A stretch of DNA of 37,853 bases, taken from the IMG/VR virus record IMGVR_UViG_3300031962_000111, positions 1 through 37,853 of that record, one strand, 5' to 3'. Below the pieces are notes generated by a model. It was not told where the DNA came from, ran no database searches, and was given only the letters and a program-made list of their open reading frames with translations. Source of the DNA: a virus. Position numbers and translations under genes: made by a program. Positions 1-7,699 of the stretch are shown one piece after another (position 1 is the first letter of the stretch; every line of letters starts with the position of its first letter).

Positions 1-402
1 GTCCGCGACCAAGTCGCCGCCCAAGTCGGCGACCAAGTCGACGCCCAAGTCCGCGACCAAGTCGCCGCCCAAGTCGCCGCCCAAGTCGGCGCCCAAGTCG
101 GCACCCAAGTCCGCGACCAAGTCCGCGACCAAGTCGCCGCCCAAGTCGCCGCCCAAGTCCGCGACCAAGTCGCCGCCCAAGTCGGCGACCAAGTCGACGC
201 CCAAGTCGGCGCCCAAGTCGGCGACCAAGTCCACGCCCAAGTCCGCGACCAAGTCGCCGCCCAAGTCAGCGACCAAGTCGCCGCCCAAGTCGGCACCCAA
301 GTCGCCGCCCAAGTCGGCGCCCAAGTCGGCACCCAAGTCAGCGACCAAGTCAGCGACCAAGTCCACGCCCAAGTCGACGCCCAAGTCCGCGACCAAGTCG
401 GC
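1..402 (+). repeat. 12-bp tandem array, left contig end (Val-x-x-Gln coding)
   Basis: About 33 perfect-length 12-bp units of the form GTC-NNN-NNC-CAA. The Val and Gln codons are invariant; codon 2 varies among CGC, GCC, GGC, GAC, AGC and CAC, and codon 3 among GAC, GCC and ACC. The array stays in frame with the gene that ends at 1146. Units from base 37 to 371 repeat the units at 37519-37853 in the same order. Confidence 0.97.
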
Positions 403-1146
403 GCGATCGTCGCGTGCATCCGAGACAACTATTACGCGTTCATTGGTGGACAGTTTTGGGTCGGCTGGGGCTGGGGCTGGGGCAGCCCGGCATACGTTAG
501 TTTCTTCCGAGAAGTGTGTGGGCTCGACATTGGCGCCGAGATGGCTGCTCGAGCCGATGCCTATGCCGGAACCGCGAGGACGGTCTGCTGGTGGTGGGTC
601 AGTGCGGGGCTCGTGGTTGCGAGCGAGCGACCGATCCGTATCGATCGCGACGATAGAGGGAGACTGCACTCGCTTTGTGCGAAAGCAATCGAATGGCCGG
701 ACGGCTGGGGTTTGTATCGCGTCCATGGCACCGATGTTCCCGCGTACATCATCGAGCATCCGGAGCAAATATCCGTCGCGCGCATTGATGCCGAACAAAA
801 CGCCGAGGTCCGGCGGGTGATGCTCGATCGGTTTGGAGAAGGCCGCTACCTCGAGGAATCAGGCTCATCGCTTGTGCAAGAAGACGAGTTCGGGAAGCTC
901 TATCGCCGAGAGCTGCCCGGCGACGAGCCTCTCGTGATGGTGAGGGTAGTCAATTCGTCGCCGGAACCCGATGGAACACACAAGATCTATTGGCTCCGCG
1001 TGCATCCGGAGCTCCGGCCGCTCTTCCGGGGCCAGCCGGGCGAACGCCCAAAGCTCGGCCCAACGCAGAAATTGACCGCTCGCAATGCGGTCGCGAGCAC
1101 CTTCGGCAAGCTCGGGTCCGAGTATGCGCCGCAGGTCCAGACTTGA
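1..1146 (+). CDS. DUF6745-like repeat protein, C-terminal part (5' part is at 36808-37853)
   Basis: The reading frame is open from base 1, so the gene is cut by the contig end. Bases 1-402 continue the Val-x-x-Gln tetrapeptide array. The remaining roughly 248 residues are unique sequence: a Trp/Gly-rich stretch (GWGWGW near base 465), a conserved FFREVCGL segment, a region with RLHSLCAKAIEWPDGWGLY, and a close with NAEVRRVMLDRFG, LYRRELPGDEPLVMVRVVN and EYAPQV. From memory this matches the C-terminal half of DUF6745 proteins, whose biochemical function is unknown to me. The end at 1146 looks native. Joined to 36808-37853 it gives one in-frame protein. An internal ATG at 514 is not needed. The last 160 bp overlap the opposing endolysin frame. 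Confidence 0.85.
   Translation, partial: VRDQVAAQVGDQVDAQVRDQVAAQVAAQVGAQVGTQVRDQVRDQVAAQVAAQVRDQVAAQVGDQVDAQVGAQVGDQVHAQVRDQVAAQVSDQVAAQVGTQVAAQVGAQVGTQVSDQVSDQVHAQVDAQVRDQVGAIVACIRDNYYAFIGGQFWVGWGWGWGSPAYVSFFREVCGLDIGAEMAARADAYAGTARTVCWWWVSAGLVVASERPIRIDRDDRGRLHSLCAKAIEWPDGWGLYRVHGTDVPAYIIEHPEQISVARIDAEQNAEVRRVMLDRFGEGRYLEESGSSLVQEDEFGKLYRRELPGDEPLVMVRVVNSSPEPDGTHKIYWLRVHPELRPLFRGQPGERPKLGPTQKLTARNAVASTFGKLGSEYAPQVQT
37..371. repeat. Terminal redundancy of the contig (left copy)
   Basis: This stretch of 28 repeat units matches 37519-37853 at a constant offset of 37,482 bp, with one difference (base 358 C, base 37840 A). The offset is divisible by three, so joining the copies keeps the repeat gene in frame. 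The first three units (1-36) do not match their partners. The join is therefore approximate, or the array was incompletely assembled. Confidence 0.8.
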
Positions 1147-1925
1147 CCGCGCTGGGGCATCCGATGAGCCTGCGGCAGATCGAAGAGACGGCGCTGCGCA
1201 AGGTCGTCCACCTGCCGATCTTGCGGGAGCTGCGCGGTCGGCAGTTCGGGCTCGGTGATTCGATCGGCAGGTCCGGCCGCGCACCAGACAAGATTTCCGC
1301 CAAGCGCATCCTGCATCACGCGCCCGAGATCGACCTTGACCCCCTCTAGGACTATATCCTCGGCTGTCTGGACCCACTGAAACCCGCGATTGGTCACCGA
1401 GCGCGGCCCGATGTCGCGGGCGTACGAGTGGAAGTTCGGCCTGGCATACAGCTGACTAGGCCCGAGCACGGCGGCGTATCCGACGTACAGGGTGCTGCCG
1501 AACGCGTCGATCACCGCGTTGGCCCACGCGTCGCAGTAGTCCGCGACTTGCTCGTCTGGCGTTCCGGGCCTGACCCCCTCGAGGTCGAGGACTAGGTTGC
1601 ACCCGTGAGGATACCCGACAAGCTCCGCGTTTCGTCGTGCAGCCTGGCCGTCCGCAACGCCGAGCTGCTGCGTCGGGGCCCAGCCCGGATAGCGCACGTG
1701 CTGAATAAGCCAGCAGCCGAGACCATGGCCAACGATGCGCTCGAGCTCGTCGTGGTCGATGTCGCCGGCGCCATTTTGCTGGAGACCGACATACCGCCCG
1801 ATCGCCGCTACGTGCCGATCTTCCCAGGTCGCCGCGCAGATGGCGTCGAGCATGGCGTCGGTGAGCTTCGTGTCGGTGTCGATTACGTTTGCGCCGTCCG
1901 GGGCGGTGGCCGGAACAAGCATCAT
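987..1925 (-). CDS. Endolysin-like protein, DUF1906-type glycoside-hydrolase-like domain
   Basis: A 312-residue frame. Residues about 10-215 resemble the DUF1906/Rv2525c-like glycoside-hydrolase-like fold found in phage lysins: GANVIDTDT near the start, IGRYV, then VLDLEGV with acidic residues, YCDAWANAV, YVGYA and a closing NLVWCA. Its likely role is cell-wall cleavage at lysis, which fits its place as the last leftward gene behind membrane proteins. The start at 1925 overlaps the previous stop (ATGA). The last roughly 95 residues do not look like the domain. They are antisense to the sigma-like fragment and to the end of the DUF6745-like gene, so the native C-terminus was probably replaced. 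Catalysis is inferred from the family. Confidence 0.75.
   Translation of the reverse strand: MMLVPATAPDGANVIDTDTKLTDAMLDAICAATWEDRHVAAIGRYVGLQQNGAGDIDHDELERIVGHGLGCWLIQHVRYPGWAPTQQLGVADGQAARRNAELVGYPHGCNLVLDLEGVRPGTPDEQVADYCDAWANAVIDAFGSTLYVGYAAVLGPSQLYARPNFHSYARDIGPRSVTNRGFQWVQTAEDIVLEGVKVDLGRVMQDALGGNLVWCAAGPADRITEPELPTAQLPQDRQVDDLAQRRLFDLPQAHRMPQRGQVWTCGAYSDPSLPKVLATALRAVNFCVGPSFGRSPGWPRKSGRSSGCTRSQ
1146..1250 (+). pseudogene. Fragment of a sigma-region-4-like gene
   Basis: Directly after the stop of the DUF6745-like gene, the plus strand can be read as GHPMSL, then RQIEETALRKVVHLP and ILREL. This parallels the C-terminus of the intact sigma-like gene at 29583-30041 (MNL, VRQIEEIVCRKVVHLP, IFREL). 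Over the 60 bases 1173-1232 about 46 are identical to 29595-29654 read on the minus strand. Four residues of the helix-turn-helix and the whole upstream part are missing, so this is a remnant and not a working gene. It lies antisense to the C-terminal tail of the endolysin frame. Confidence 0.7.
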
Positions 1926-2188
1926 GGATTCCCGAGCGAGACTGGCACGAGCTCTGTGGGCATATCGCCATGGGCGAGCAGGATCGTGCACGGCTGCATC
2001 GGCTGCCACCGGCGCCACTCTGCGCCAATAGCCGCGGTCGGGTCGATCGCGCACTCGCAACGGTTGCAGCGCATGTCGGACCCGGCGCCTTTGCCATCCG
2101 AAAAGAGGATCGCGGGCGCCTCGACCCGCCAATCATGCGTGACCCAATTCTCGAAGAGAAACTCGATGAGGTCCGGATGCAGGCTCAT
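1922..2188 (-). CDS. Hypothetical protein in lysis region, paired cysteines
   Basis: 88 residues, MSLHPDLIEFLFENW at the start, with a CNRCEC cluster in the middle and a further Cys (QPCTI). The cysteine spacing suggests a small metal site, but only one cluster is clear. The start at 2188 overlaps the preceding stop (ATGA), and its own stop overlaps the endolysin start (ATGA), so it is translationally coupled on both sides. No signal peptide or membrane segment is visible. I do not recognise the family. Its position between the small membrane-region genes and the endolysin is the only functional clue. Confidence 0.7.
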   Translation of the reverse strand: MSLHPDLIEFLFENWVTHDWRVEAPAILFSDGKGAGSDMRCNRCECAIDPTAAIGAEWRRWQPMQPCTILLAHGDMPTELVPVSLGNP

Positions 2189-2433
2189 GGCGACCCTGTC
2201 GGAAACTTCGCCGCCTCCGCCGCGTCGGCCGCGACGTTTGCCGCCGCAACCGCTGCGCGAAGCGCCGCCTGCGAAGTGTGCGACGCGAGCGCTTCGTTGA
2301 TTTTCACGGCCAGGGCCTCTAGCGCCGGCACGAGCGGATCGAACGCCGCGAGGCCAACGGACGGGAGGGCTACCTCCAAGGCCGTGCCGGCAATGGCGAT
2401 GGCTTGATTGATCTGGTCGGTCGTAATGTTCAT
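2185..2433 (-). CDS. Small alanine-rich hypothetical protein
   Basis: 82 residues. A strong Shine-Dalgarno (GGAGG) lies about 9 bases before the ATG at 2433, and the stop of the previous gene overlaps the start (ATGA). The protein is helical and Ala-rich (ALRAAVAAANVAADAAEAA near the C-terminus), with a mildly hydrophobic first half (IAIAGTALEVALPSVGLAAF) that could be a weak membrane segment. It sits inside the lysis block between a membrane protein and the endolysin. A holin accessory role is possible but not shown. No family recognised. Confidence 0.75.
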   Translation of the reverse strand: MNITTDQINQAIAIAGTALEVALPSVGLAAFDPLVPALEALAVKINEALASHTSQAALRAAVAAANVAADAAEAAKFPTGSP

Positions 2434-2867
2434 TTGCCGCTGCCTCCTTCGCAGGCCCCCGCGTCGCCGAGCAACGACCCGTGCCCACAATAATACGCGA
2501 CTACGCCCAGGCGGCAATCGTCGGCCTGCCGTTTTGTCGCCGCGAGTTCGACGCAGGACCTCATCTCCGTTGCGTACGCGGCTATTGCGAAGCGCACGAG
2601 CTCTTCGTGCGATTGATTCGCGCAGCCGTCGAGGCCGTATGCGGCGACGATCGCGAAGAGGCCTGCTCCGACGGCGCCCGCGATGAGCTCATTATTGATC
2701 GTCTTGTATGCCCGCACGATGTCCATGGGGTTGATCGCGAGCCACACGTGGAGAGCCTTGCCCCAGAAGCCCGCGGGCGGAACGACATGCCCAAGGGCGG
2801 ACAGGCTCACGTTGAGCGCCATCCAGAAACAGACCATTGACGGCCAGTGCGACGCCATCCAATGCAT
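2430..2867 (-). CDS. Membrane protein of the lysis cassette, holin/spanin-like candidate
   Basis: 145 residues. The ATG at 2867 has a near-perfect Shine-Dalgarno (GTAGGAGGT). Two hydrophobic segments are visible: residues about 9-30 (MVCFWMALNVSLSALGHVV) and about 62-78 (IAGAVGAGLFAIVAAYG). The second is followed at once by LDGC, which loosely resembles a lipobox, and then by a Cys-rich tail with four more cysteines. Genes of this kind next to endolysins are often holins or spanins, and that is the inference here. The lipobox is not canonical. The stop overlaps the start of the next gene. Confidence 0.7.
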   Translation of the reverse strand: MHWMASHWPSMVCFWMALNVSLSALGHVVPPAGFWGKALHVWLAINPMDIVRAYKTINNELIAGAVGAGLFAIVAAYGLDGCANQSHEELVRFAIAAYATEMRSCVELAATKRQADDCRLGVVAYYCGHGSLLGDAGACEGGSGK

Positions 2868-2876
2868 GCGGACCTC

Positions 2877-3260
2877 CTACCAGTGGTGCGTGAAAACGAT
2901 GCGGGCGATTTCCGGAAGCAGAAGCAGAGCGGCCGATATAACGGCCATCCAAACTTGGAATCTCTTGGCGAGGCTATCTCGCATCAGCCGCAGCTCGAGA
3001 TCGCTGACGAGCAGCTTGGCCGAATCCTCGGCCGTGTGCCGCACCATATCGGGCAGCGTTTCCAAGCGCCTTCGCATTGCCGCTTCCGAGATATTGAGCT
3101 TTCGCATGATGGCCTGGACGCGATCGAAGATCGCTGCGAGGTTGTGGTCAATCTGCACGTACAGATTTGCGAAGATGCGGCCGACTTCCGAGCTGGCCAC
3201 GTCCGGCGACATGCGCGGGGCCTCGAGCGGCACATATTGCCGCGCGGGGAAGTCGCTCAT
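2877..3260 (-). CDS. C-terminally anchored membrane protein, XhlA/holin-like
   Basis: 127 residues from ATG 3260, preceded by a GAGGG ribosome-binding site. A GTG at 3296 would add 12 residues and overlap the previous gene; I prefer the ATG. The first 95 residues are charged and helical, with several short possible coiled-coil stretches. One membrane helix lies near the C-terminus (VWMAVISAALLLLPEIARIVF). This layout, a soluble helical domain with a C-terminal anchor, is that of XhlA-type holin partners, and the gene opens the lysis block. The assignment rests on topology and position only. Confidence 0.65.
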   Translation of the reverse strand: MSDFPARQYVPLEAPRMSPDVASSEVGRIFANLYVQIDHNLAAIFDRVQAIMRKLNISEAAMRRRLETLPDMVRHTAEDSAKLLVSDLELRLMRDSLAKRFQVWMAVISAALLLLPEIARIVFTHHW

Positions 3261-3286
3261 CGACGCGCCCTCGTCGCTGCCGTTTC

Positions 3287-3643
3287 TCACAGCCACACCA
3301 GCTGAACATCTTCGATTTGCGCCGACGAGACCCAGAACGAGCCGCCCGCCGACATTCCGCCGACGAATGGCAGAAAAGTACCCGTGAAGCCCGCACCACC
3401 GCTCGTGCCTGAAAATGTCTTGCTGTTCGTGCTGCCCGCGGGAGAGAGCACCATGACGCCGTTGACTGTCTTGCCGCTCGCAATCGACGGCGCAAGGATT
3501 TGCGTGTTGCCAACCTGCAGAGTCACGTAGGTTGGGCGCGCCGCATTCGTGTTCGCCGCTACGCTCTGCCCGATGGGCGCCGTTTGCTGAAACGAATCGC
3601 CCGAAATCTGAGCCTGTACGGAAAGTGTCGCGGTGTTGGCCAT
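3287..3643 (-). CDS. Small structural protein, tail-fibre associated candidate
   Basis: 118 residues, rich in Thr, Ser, Gly and Val, with the beta-strand-forming composition of virion surface proteins. The start is ATG 3643, 12 bases after the tailspike stop; an upstream in-frame start would run into the tailspike gene. No signal peptide, cysteine or catalytic motif is visible. It lies between the tailspike and the lysis genes, so a role as a tailspike partner, head fibre or decoration protein is possible. Family not recognised. Confidence 0.65.
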   Translation of the reverse strand: MANTATLSVQAQISGDSFQQTAPIGQSVAANTNAARPTYVTLQVGNTQILAPSIASGKTVNGVMVLSPAGSTNSKTFSGTSGGAGFTGTFLPFVGGMSAGGSFWVSSAQIEDVQLVWL

Positions 3644-3654
3644 GATGTGTGTAC

Positions 3655-5946
3655 CTAGGGGAGCGCGAGGATCGTGATGGTGCCCGAATTTCCGCGCCAC
3701 TTCAGCTTGTTGTCTGCAGAGTCCACGTACAGCGTGTTATTGATCGTGGGAGCCGTGATGGGCAGCAGCGTGGGCGCCGTCGACTGGCCGCCCATGCCGC
3801 ACAAGGTCCAGCCTGCATTGGGCGTGTAAATGAATTCGGCCCACTGGTGGGCGAGCAGGATCACGGCACCGCTCGCGCATGTGACCGTCGCCGTGAACGC
3901 GTCGGACGAATAGGCGCGATAGACCTTCATCCGGAGGCCGAAATCGGCGCAGCCGGTGTTTGATAGAAGATACGAACGGTTCGTCGTGAGCGTGCCGATC
4001 TCGTGGATATCGGCCGCCACCATCGGAACACCCGGCGGCACCTGCACTCGCCCAATGGCGAGTGAGTAGCCGGTCGCATCGTAGATGTTTGAATCGTTGA
4101 TCACGGCCGAAGGCGAGACGATTCGGGTGACCGCCTGAGAGCCGCCAAAGCCGTTGGTCGGCGAGTTGCCCGAGCCGTTGAATGTCACGCTCGCGTTCAC
4201 GACGGAGGTTGATGCATTCGTCGTAGTCAAAACCTGGGAGGCCGAATTGTACTGTTTCACCCACGCATTGAGCGTGGCGCCCGCCGCGCCGGCGCCGGCG
4301 ATGGCGACCCCGATCCCGACCGACTGCGCCGTGAAAGGGTTGCTCGTTGCGCAATTGAGCACGTTGCTAGCCGAATTGATGGCGCCGTCCGTCACGGTCG
4401 TGAGGGCGATCGACGTGTATCGGGTGCCGACCTCCTCGACGAGCTGTCCCTGAAAACCCGAATCGTAAATGAAGCCCTGCCCGGAAGCCGCAAAGCTCAC
4501 ACCGATCGCTACGAGCGGCTGATTGCCGTACATGACGCCGTTGAATGTCGCGGCGGCCGGATCGCTATGAATCGATGCGGTCATCTCGACATTCTCGAGC
4601 AGGACCCGCATCGTGTGGCAAGTGTAAATTGTCGTGTTCTGCATCTGCACGTCGCGCAGCGTGACGGTGTTTGCCGATGATGCGCCTGCGGTGAAGGCCA
4701 CCTTGAGAAACGGCGCCGTGTCCCCCTCGTTGTAGAGCTTTTGAAACGTGCAGGACGCGCAGACGGTTTGAATGAGAATGCCCGCATTCGTCCAGCCGAA
4801 CATCTGACTGTCGTAGACGTCGCAAGAACCCTGGCTGAAATTGAAAATGTTCGTACCGTTGCGAAACGAGCAGGCATCGTACTTGATTACAAAAGCGTTC
4901 GCGTTCTCGTTGAACACGACGTTTGCAGCCAGTCGGTTGTTTGCCCAAATATCGTTATTGAGTGTGCACCTGTGAAATGACGTGAAGTCGATCTCGAGCT
5001 GCCCGTTCACTACGCCATAATGGTGAAGGCTTCCGGCGAGCGGTGCGGCACCCGAAAAGGTGCACATCTCGAAGTGATGCTCAACGGTGAAATACTCGTA
5101 ATCGAACACCGCCTGGCTGGCGAGAAAGTTTCCGTCGAACCAGATCTGCTCGTACCAAACGTGGTCGGTCGAATCCCTGAAGAGATACGGTTGCGAGGTC
5201 ATCAGGCACAGCCTCACCGCCGGGTTGGTGTTGCCGCCGTTGCCCGAGTTGTCTCCACGAAACCGTAGGCCGCCCTGCTGTCCGCCGCTGAGAGTGAAGC
5301 CGGCGCTCACGCAATAGATGCCCGTCGGGAAGTAAATCGACGAGGAAATCAGGTTGCTGCGTGCCGCCGCGATGGTCGCGTTGATGGCCGCGAGATTGTC
5401 TGTGCCGAAGTTGACCTCTGCTGCCGATGCGACGCTCGTGGACGCGGCGGCCGTCAGCGTCACATGGCCGGCGTCGGTGAAGCCGGAGATCGTAGTCGCC
5501 AGCTGTCCGCCGGCCGCTCCAGCGCCCCAGACAGAGATGAGTTTGCCGACATCGGCGGCATGAAACGGATTGCTTGTGGTGCAGGCCAAGGCGTGGCTAC
5601 CCGACGAGATGGCGCCATCGGTAACTCGAATGCCGTCTGGCACCGCTCCGAACCACCGGACGTTCATATGCGCGCCGATGACGCGATTCCACCTGCCCAT
5701 CGGAGTGCCGGCTACGGCCAGAATCGTCCCGCCGTCGTCCGCGCGCGTGTCCGCCGCGGACCAGACGAAGACCCCGCCGGCGCCGTCGGCCTGATTGCCG
5801 TTGTAGCTGTCACAAACGATGGACCCGGAGCCGGCGAGCACCGGCTGCAGCGACCGGAGACCGAGGACAGAGCTCGTGATATTCGAGCCGGCCGCACCAG
5901 TGCCGATCGGGAGTGCCGTGCCGCCGGTGTTGACGTAGGAGGGCAT
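3655..5946 (-). CDS. Tailspike with pectate-lyase-like beta-helix
   Basis: 763 residues. Residues 90-108 (WNRVIGAHMNVRWFGAVPDG) contain the RWFGAVPDG-type entry motif common before phage pectate-lyase-like beta-helices. The region 180-510 has repeated short strands with Asn, Gly and aromatic ladders, as expected for a right-handed parallel beta-helix. It probably binds, and may cut, a host surface polysaccharide. Residues 109-181 and 519-591 are copies of one module (TDGAI, TSNPF, GAGAAG, STSV). The C-terminus has a trimerisation-like end with NNTLYVDSADNKLKWR. The ATG at 5946 directly follows the stop of the 275-residue gene. Depolymerase activity is inference; no catalytic residues could be assigned by eye. 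Confidence 0.82.
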   Translation of the reverse strand: MPSYVNTGGTALPIGTGAAGSNITSSVLGLRSLQPVLAGSGSIVCDSYNGNQADGAGGVFVWSAADTRADDGGTILAVAGTPMGRWNRVIGAHMNVRWFGAVPDGIRVTDGAISSGSHALACTTSNPFHAADVGKLISVWGAGAAGGQLATTISGFTDAGHVTLTAAASTSVASAAEVNFGTDNLAAINATIAAARSNLISSSIYFPTGIYCVSAGFTLSGGQQGGLRFRGDNSGNGGNTNPAVRLCLMTSQPYLFRDSTDHVWYEQIWFDGNFLASQAVFDYEYFTVEHHFEMCTFSGAAPLAGSLHHYGVVNGQLEIDFTSFHRCTLNNDIWANNRLAANVVFNENANAFVIKYDACSFRNGTNIFNFSQGSCDVYDSQMFGWTNAGILIQTVCASCTFQKLYNEGDTAPFLKVAFTAGASSANTVTLRDVQMQNTTIYTCHTMRVLLENVEMTASIHSDPAAATFNGVMYGNQPLVAIGVSFAASGQGFIYDSGFQGQLVEEVGTRYTSIALTTVTDGAINSASNVLNCATSNPFTAQSVGIGVAIAGAGAAGATLNAWVKQYNSASQVLTTTNASTSVVNASVTFNGSGNSPTNGFGGSQAVTRIVSPSAVINDSNIYDATGYSLAIGRVQVPPGVPMVAADIHEIGTLTTNRSYLLSNTGCADFGLRMKVYRAYSSDAFTATVTCASGAVILLAHQWAEFIYTPNAGWTLCGMGGQSTAPTLLPITAPTINNTLYVDSADNKLKWRGNSGTITILALP

Positions 5947-6774
5947 TTAGAAGTTTACGGCCAATGTGTTTGCGCCGTGCGTCCAGACGAGGGCCAAGGA
6001 CCCTGACAAGACGCTGCTCGAGGTGTACGTCTTCGTTGCCGTACCGTTTTTGAAGACGACACCAAACGTGGCGCCGAGAGTGACGCCGCTCATGTCGAGC
6101 ACGTAGAAGCCGTTCGACGCGTTCGTCGTAAAATCGATCGTTCCGTTGCTTGAAAACGTGCCGCTTGTGACAATGAGTCCCGGCGTCGGTGACGCGGGAA
6201 CCGTCTGTGTTCCCCCTGTGCCGAGCGCGATCGTCTGCGAAGAGTTGAGATCGATCGCGCCCTTGAAGCTAGCCGTGTACGTTTCGAGGTCGGACCATCG
6301 ATTACCGCTCGCGCCGAAAGCAATCTGATTGTCGGTAATCGGGTAGTAAAGCGCTGCGGTCAGCTGAACAACGGTCGCACCGTTGATCGCCTGATTGATC
6401 GCGCCGCCAGTCGGCACGTTCGTGACTGTGAGCGTCGGCCCCGCTCCGAACGTGTAGTTCGTTGTGCTCGGGGCTGCGGTGCCGAGCCAGGCGAGATTTT
6501 CGCCAGAGGACAACGGACCGACCTGAAACGCATTCGCGGCGCCCCGGAGTACTCTGAGAAACGCCTCGGCCCCTGCCCCCGTTGGAACCTGCAGTTGAAT
6601 GATGACATTTCCGCCGCCCTGATCGGTCGGGTGCGTCGACTGCTGCGGCTGGATCGTAAAGTCCGCGCCCTTGATGTTGTCGACCTGGCTGTCCTGCCCT
6701 AGAAACGCGGCGGAATCCTTTGCAAAGTTGATGGTGCTCGTCACGAGCCCGTTGATTCGCGAGTAGAGGCCCAT
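5947..6774 (-). CDS. Tail fibre-like protein
   Basis: 275 residues, immediately upstream of the tailspike and adjacent to it (stop at 5947, next ATG at 5946). The sequence is Thr, Ser, Gly and Asn rich with many predicted short strands. It contains NQIAFGASGNRWSDL near residue 155, a motif type seen in phage tail fibres where a strand repeat precedes a distal domain. The C-terminal third (SNGFYVLDMSGV onward) resembles fibre-tip beta domains. It may link the spike to the tail or form a second fibre. The family assignment comes from composition and position. Confidence 0.68.
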   Translation of the reverse strand: MGLYSRINGLVTSTINFAKDSAAFLGQDSQVDNIKGADFTIQPQQSTHPTDQGGGNVIIQLQVPTGAGAEAFLRVLRGAANAFQVGPLSSGENLAWLGTAAPSTTNYTFGAGPTLTVTNVPTGGAINQAINGATVVQLTAALYYPITDNQIAFGASGNRWSDLETYTASFKGAIDLNSSQTIALGTGGTQTVPASPTPGLIVTSGTFSSNGTIDFTTNASNGFYVLDMSGVTLGATFGVVFKNGTATKTYTSSSVLSGSLALVWTHGANTLAVNF

Positions 6775-6777
6775 GGC

Positions 6778-7206
6778 TTAGCTCCCCGGTACTGAGTATT
6801 CGACCAGAACGTGCCCCGAGCCAACCGAGGGTGATCCGGCGATCGTGACCAGGACAGGCAGCGCGGATGCGCCCCATGCGGTCATTTGCGGCGCGTCGAA
6901 CGAGTTGATCGCGTCCGGCTGGCTATCGGCCGTGCCCATGAGAAGCGCCGCCGAGCCAGTCTGGCCGACCGTGACCGTCGTTTCGTCGGAGTACGCGACC
7001 TCCACGTTGATGGCGCACCGGGTGACAATGGCGCCCGCGGGCAGCACCGTCGTACTTGTGACTGGAGAGGCTTGAGCGATTGGAATCCAGAGTTGCATTT
7101 CCTGTTCTTTCGGTGAGCCCTGGTCGTCGACGATGAGACCTGTCGTGATTCTCCTGTTTTGCCGCGCGAGCCCCCGGCGCGTGGAGACTCGCCAATCGTC
7201 GGGCAT
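6778..7206 (-). CDS. Small tail/virion structural protein
   Basis: 142 residues from ATG 7206, which touches the stop of the previous gene. An alternative ATG at 7098 (MQLWIPIAQ) would drop a basic N-terminal extension of 36 residues. The part from MQLWIPIAQASPV on is the clearly folded-looking section: alternating hydrophobic and polar residues, TVTVGQTGSAALLMG, and a C-terminal GHVLVEY, all suggesting a beta-sandwich. It lies among tail fibre genes. Function not recognised beyond virion component. Confidence 0.65.
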   Translation of the reverse strand: MPDDWRVSTRRGLARQNRRITTGLIVDDQGSPKEQEMQLWIPIAQASPVTSTTVLPAGAIVTRCAINVEVAYSDETTVTVGQTGSAALLMGTADSQPDAINSFDAPQMTAWGASALPVLVTIAGSPSVGSGHVLVEYSVPGS

Positions 7207-7207
7207 T

Positions 7208-7699
7208 TTAAGTTGGCCTCCCGCTCGGGAAGATTCTGATTTGTCCAGCGCCCACTCCGACCACGCCGAGAAAGCGATCGTCGGGCAGCGCGTAGAAGCC
7301 CTCCGTCGTGCCTGCGAAAATGCGACGGCATGCGCCAGCCGTCCCGGCATTGCCGTTGGTCGCAAAGACCGGCGCGTTGACGCCCGACACGCTCGCCGAA
7401 GTCGGTCCGGACACGATGCCCATGTCGGTGCCGTCGGCCGTGACGTCGATCCATCGCCCGAGGTTGCCGCTCGGCGTGATGATCGGCAGGGCTTTCACCG
7501 TGCCGCCCCCGGACGCGCCGTCGGCGACCGACGGGCCGCCCGCCTGCATGGGGCTCGTCATGGCATTGTCGAGCGAGGGCGACTGCTCGCCGCCTGTCGC
7601 GAGGTCGACGACGATCGCCACCGCCGACACTGCCGCGACGATGCCTTTGCCAGTGCGCGGCAAGAGCCGCTCGCCAGAGGTCCTCGATGCATGATCCAT
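7208..7699 (-). CDS. Virion-region protein with one N-terminal hydrophobic segment
   Basis: 163 residues. The start at 7699 shares one base with the previous stop (TGATG). Longer frames upstream are the antisense shadow of the 893-residue gene. A hydrophobic segment spans residues about 18-33 (GIVAAVSAVAIVVDLA). After it comes a Gly/Ser-rich linker and a beta-rich domain (GRWIDVTADGTDMGIV, GAGQIRIFPSG). This could be a membrane-interacting minor virion protein that acts with the large ejection proteins just upstream. No family recognised. Confidence 0.7.
   Translation of the reverse strand: MDHASRTSGERLLPRTGKGIVAAVSAVAIVVDLATGGEQSPSLDNAMTSPMQAGGPSVADGASGGGTVKALPIITPSGNLGRWIDVTADGTDMGIVSGPTSASVSGVNAPVFATNGNAGTAGACRRIFAGTTEGFYALPDDRFLGVVGVGAGQIRIFPSGRPT

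Noticed and set aside
990-1349. 119-residue plus-strand gene containing the sigma-like fragment
   Set aside because: Only the middle part resembles the sigma-like C-terminus; the start lies inside the DUF6745-like gene in another frame and the rest is random.
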